A program made the translations under genes and the position numbers. Of a DNA stretch of 64,000 bases, positions 61,681 through 64,000 are shown piece after piece. How positions within the stretch are numbered: position 1 is the first letter of the stretch; every line of letters starts with the position of its first letter. The notes beneath the pieces were generated by a model that was not told where the DNA came from, ran no database searches, and saw only the letters and a program-made list of their open reading frames with translations. Origin of the DNA: Bradyrhizobium sp. 190 (lineage in GTDB: Bacteria; Pseudomonadota; Alphaproteobacteria; Rhizobiales; Xanthobacteraceae). The stretch covers positions 1 to 64,000 of the forward strand of contig NZ_JADPJL010000034.1 of assembly GCF_023073415.1 (NCBI RefSeq). The letters are read 5' to 3'.

Positions 61681-63276
61681 ATGTCGGTACGTCGAAGTTT
61701 GCTTGCAGCGGCCACGGCTTCAATCATCGCGCTCGCGATGGTCCCAGCATCGGCCCAGACCCTGCGCTACGCCAACCAGGGCGACCTCAAATCGCTCGAC
61801 CCGTATACGCTGAACGAGAGCACCACCCACGCCCATCTCGGACATGTCTTCGAAGGCCTGGTGGCTCGCGACAGGGATTTGAAAATCATACCCGCTTTGG
61901 CGGAGAGCTGGGAAACGCCGGAGCCGACCCGCTGGCGGTTCCATTTGCGCAAGGGCGTAAAATTCCAGAACGGCGATCCATTCACCGCCGATGATGTGGT
62001 TTTCTCGGCGGATCGCGTTCGCAAAAAAGGCTCGAACCTGCAGACGCGCATTCCCACCGACGCCAAGGTCGTCAAGGTCGACGACTACACGGTGGACTTC
62101 GTCCTGACCTCGCCAAATCCCATTCTCAATTCGCAATGGGATACCTGGTACATCATGAGCAAGAAATGGGCCGAGGCAAACAATTCCATCGACCCGACGC
62201 CCGCGGCGGCAACGACACCGAGCTTTGCCTCGCTCAACGCCAACGGCACCGGCGCCTTCTCGATCGAAAGCCATCAGCCCGGCGTCAAGACCGTGTTCAA
62301 GGCCAACCCGAACTGGTGGCGCAAGCCCGAACATAATCTGAAAGAAATCGTCTTCACGCCGATCGGCTCGGACGCCACGCGCGTGGCCGCCCTGCTCTCG
62401 GGCGAAGTCGACGTCATCGAGCCGGTTCCGATCCAGGATATTTCGCGGGTGGATTCCACCCCGAACGCCCAGGTGTTGAAGGGACCCGAACTTCGCACCA
62501 TCTTCCTCGGCATGGATCAGGTGCGCGACGAGTTGCTCTATTCCAACGTCAAGGGCAAGAACCCGTTCAAGGACGTCAAGGTGCGTGAGGCCTTCTTCAA
62601 GGCCGTCGACATCGAACTGATCAAGACCCGCGTCATGCGCGGCCTGTCGACGCCCTCGCCGCTGATGATCGCGCCGCAACTGTTCAAGCTCTCCGGTGAC
62701 TTCACGCGGCCGAAGTTAGATGCCGACGGCGCCAAGAAGCTTTTGACCGAAGCCGGTTATCCCGATGGCTTCGAAGTCACGATGGACTGCCCGAACGACC
62801 GCTACGTCAACGACGCTGCGATCTGTCAGGCCGTGGTCGGCATGCTGGCCCGCATCGGCGTCAAGGTGACGCTGCTGGCCCAGCCCAAGGCGCAGTATTT
62901 CGCCAAGGTGTTGAAGCCCGGCGGCTACCAGACCTCATTCTATCTGCTCGGCTGGACTCCTGGCACGCTCGACTCCCACAACGTCCTGTTCGACATCATG
63001 GGATGCCGTGACGATCCGAAGTCGAGCCGCGGCGAGGGCAATCTCGGTGGCTACTGCAACAAGAAGCTCGACGAGCTCACCGACAAGGTGCTGCAGGAAT
63101 CCGACATGGCCAAGCGCGATCTCCTGATCAAGCAAGCGTACGAAATCGGCGCCAAGGACTTTGGATATATCCCGCTGCATCAGCAGGCGCTGGCGTGGGG
63201 CGTATCGAAAAAGGTCAAGCTGAGCCAGCGGGCCGACAATCAGGTCCTGCTGTACTGGGCGACCAAACAGGACTAG
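61681..63276 (+). CDS. ABC transporter substrate-binding protein, peptide/opine type (family 5)
   Basis: This 531-aa periplasmic protein starts at the ATG at 61681 (MSVRRSLLAAATASIIALAM) with a cleavable signal ending PASAQ; the longer upstream frame lacks sense. SBP_bac_5 features are SLDPYTLNESTTHAHLGHVF, the FQNGDPFTADDVVFS block and YPDGFEVTMDCPNDRYVND. It probably binds peptides or similar amines. It is followed by a terminator-like hairpin and then a DppB-type permease gene. Confidence 0.94.
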   Translation: MSVRRSLLAAATASIIALAMVPASAQTLRYANQGDLKSLDPYTLNESTTHAHLGHVFEGLVARDRDLKIIPALAESWETPEPTRWRFHLRKGVKFQNGDPFTADDVVFSADRVRKKGSNLQTRIPTDAKVVKVDDYTVDFVLTSPNPILNSQWDTWYIMSKKWAEANNSIDPTPAAATTPSFASLNANGTGAFSIESHQPGVKTVFKANPNWWRKPEHNLKEIVFTPIGSDATRVAALLSGEVDVIEPVPIQDISRVDSTPNAQVLKGPELRTIFLGMDQVRDELLYSNVKGKNPFKDVKVREAFFKAVDIELIKTRVMRGLSTPSPLMIAPQLFKLSGDFTRPKLDADGAKKLLTEAGYPDGFEVTMDCPNDRYVNDAAICQAVVGMLARIGVKVTLLAQPKAQYFAKVLKPGGYQTSFYLLGWTPGTLDSHNVLFDIMGCRDDPKSSRGEGNLGGYCNKKLDELTDKVLQESDMAKRDLLIKQAYEIGAKDFGYIPLHQQALAWGVSKKVKLSQRADNQVLLYWATKQD

Positions 63277-63292
63277 CCAGGCGTCAACACAG

Positions 63293-63329
63293 GTCCCGGC
63301 GGCTTAACGGCTTCCGGGACTTTTCTTTT
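63293..63329 (+). terminator. Terminator-like hairpin between binding protein and permease genes
   Basis: GTCCCGG, a 14-base loop, CCGGGAC, then TTTTCTTTT. It lies 17 bases after the binding-protein stop and 53 before the permease start. Within an operon it would act as a partial terminator that keeps binding protein in excess over permease. Confidence 0.8.
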
Positions 63330-63381
63330 CGAGGCGACAGCGACGTCCGCCGCCGCATCCAAAGAGCAGTGAAAGGAATCC

Positions 63382-64000
63382 ATGCTCGCTTTCACTCTTC
63401 GCCGCGCTATCCAGGCCATCGGCGTCATGATCGCGGTCGGCGTCATCGCGTTCTCGATGTTCCGCTTCGCCGGCGACCCCGTCAACCAGATCGTCTCATT
63501 GGATACGCCGGCCGCTGAACGCGAGGCGGTGCGCAAGTCCCTCGGCCTCGACGATCCCGTCCCGGTTCAGTTCGCCCGCTACTTCGTCAACGCCGCGCAA
63601 TTCAAGTTCGGAGTCTCCTATCAATTCCGCCAGCCGGTTTCGAACCTGTTGATGGAGCGGATGCCGGCGACGCTGGAACTGGCCGCCTGCGCCACCGTTT
63701 TCGCCATGGTGTTCGGCATCCTGATGGGAGTCTATTCGGCGCTGCGGCGTGACACCATTCTCACAAAATTCTTCCAGGCGGTGTCGCTGATCGGAATCTC
63801 GCTGCCGACGTTCCTGATCGGCATTCTCCTGATCTATCTGTTCTCGGTGACGCTGGGCTGGCTGCCTTCATTCGGCCGTGGCGATGTGGTGCGGATCGGA
63901 TGGTGGACCACCGGCCTGCTCACCCTTTCCGGCCTCAAGGCGCTGATCATGCCCTCGATCACGCTCGGCCTGTTTCAGATGACTCTGATCATGCGGCTCG
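63382..64000 (+). CDS. ABC transporter permease, DppB type (cut by window edge)
   Basis: The open frame starts at the ATG 63382 (MLAFTLRRAIQAIGVMIAVG) with GAAAGGAA upstream and runs off the window after about 206 codons. Helix 1 at the N-terminus, the periplasmic loop with SLGLDDPVPVQFARY, and helices around LELAACATVFAMVFGILMG and FLIGILLIYLFSVTLGWLPS match DppB/OppB permeases. The LPS-x-G motif and GLKALIMPSITLGLFQMTLI precede the coupling loop, which is not fully in the window. dppC and ATPase genes probably follow. Confidence 0.92.
   Translation, partial: MLAFTLRRAIQAIGVMIAVGVIAFSMFRFAGDPVNQIVSLDTPAAEREAVRKSLGLDDPVPVQFARYFVNAAQFKFGVSYQFRQPVSNLLMERMPATLELAACATVFAMVFGILMGVYSALRRDTILTKFFQAVSLIGISLPTFLIGILLIYLFSVTLGWLPSFGRGDVVRIGWWTTGLLTLSGLKALIMPSITLGLFQMTLIMRL

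Noticed and set aside
1..64000. CRISPR arrays
   Set aside because: No regularly spaced direct repeats with unique spacers; all repeats found are palindromic dispersed elements or short tandem units.
1..64000. tRNA and rRNA genes, and integrase attachment sites
   Set aside because: No tRNA-like cloverleaf or rRNA signature was noticed and no integrase gene is present, so no genomic-island boundary can be supported.

Overview
The window looks like chromosomal DNA from a high-GC alphaproteobacterium of the Bradyrhizobium/Nitrobacteraceae group. The evidence is the gene repertoire (phenylacetate epoxidase operon, PHA synthase with phasin, a BM3-type P450, many Liv-type transport genes), the GC-rich codon use, an IS110-family transposase of a type I associate with Bradyrhizobium, and several families of short palindromic intergenic repeats. 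The genus is an inference. I found no rRNA, tRNA or CRISPR array.

Layout. 1-193: N-terminal part of an IS110-family transposase, cut by the window edge. 302-1816: a thiolase-like protein with degenerate catalytic motifs. 1962-6327: an RND efflux pair. 6497-15828: four chemoreceptor genes on one strand, with different sensor domains and almost the same signalling domain, interrupted by an AraC-type regulator. 16002-20132: the tetronate (L-threonate type) pathway otnK-otnI-(small unknown gene)-ltnD, with otnC divergent. 20261-24976: a complete branched-chain-amino-acid-type ABC importer. 25059-31359: a hydroxyacid/amide catabolic group (DUF1445 protein, LysR regulator, carbamoylase-family amidohydrolase, D-2-hydroxyacid dehydrogenase, tartrate/malate dehydrogenase, SDR protein). 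31540-33920: a divergent formamidase-like hydrolase and amidase. 34013-36985: a sulfite-oxidase-like Mo protein, a hydrolase-OsmC fusion and a YeeE/YedE channel, possibly a small sulfur-handling module. 37209-38632: an MDR oxidoreductase and a GIY-YIG protein.

38771-45434 is the phenylacetate upper pathway on the minus strand: paaX, paaA, paaB, paaC, paaD, paaE, paaI, paaK. PaaK makes phenylacetyl-CoA, PaaABCDE epoxidises it and PaaI is the safety thioesterase. The ring-opening and beta-oxidation genes (paaG, paaZ, paaF, paaH) are not here. A near-perfect inverted repeat between paaX and paaA is a good PaaX operator candidate. 48141-50929 is a PHA module: phaE-phaC-GNAT with 4-bp overlaps, and a separately transcribed phasin gene with its own terminator. 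A 12-bp sequence is shared upstream of phasin and phaE. 53001-60133 is a lipid-oxidation/storage group: CYP102-type P450-reductase fusion, epoxide hydrolase, wax ester synthase/DGAT, lipase-like hydrolase and DUF6489 protein. The window ends with a DadA-type oxidase divergent from a peptide-type ABC importer whose permease gene runs off the edge.

The strongest signals outside genes are six families of palindromic intergenic repeats (one copy inside the paa operon), a threefold 14-bp tandem repeat overlapping a stop codon, and the PHA and PaaX sites. I did not find a clear-cut new defence or mobile system. The best candidates for undescribed biology are a low-GC small gene inside the tetronate operon, a very short PhaE-like subunit, and enzymes of known folds that lack key catalytic or anchoring residues.
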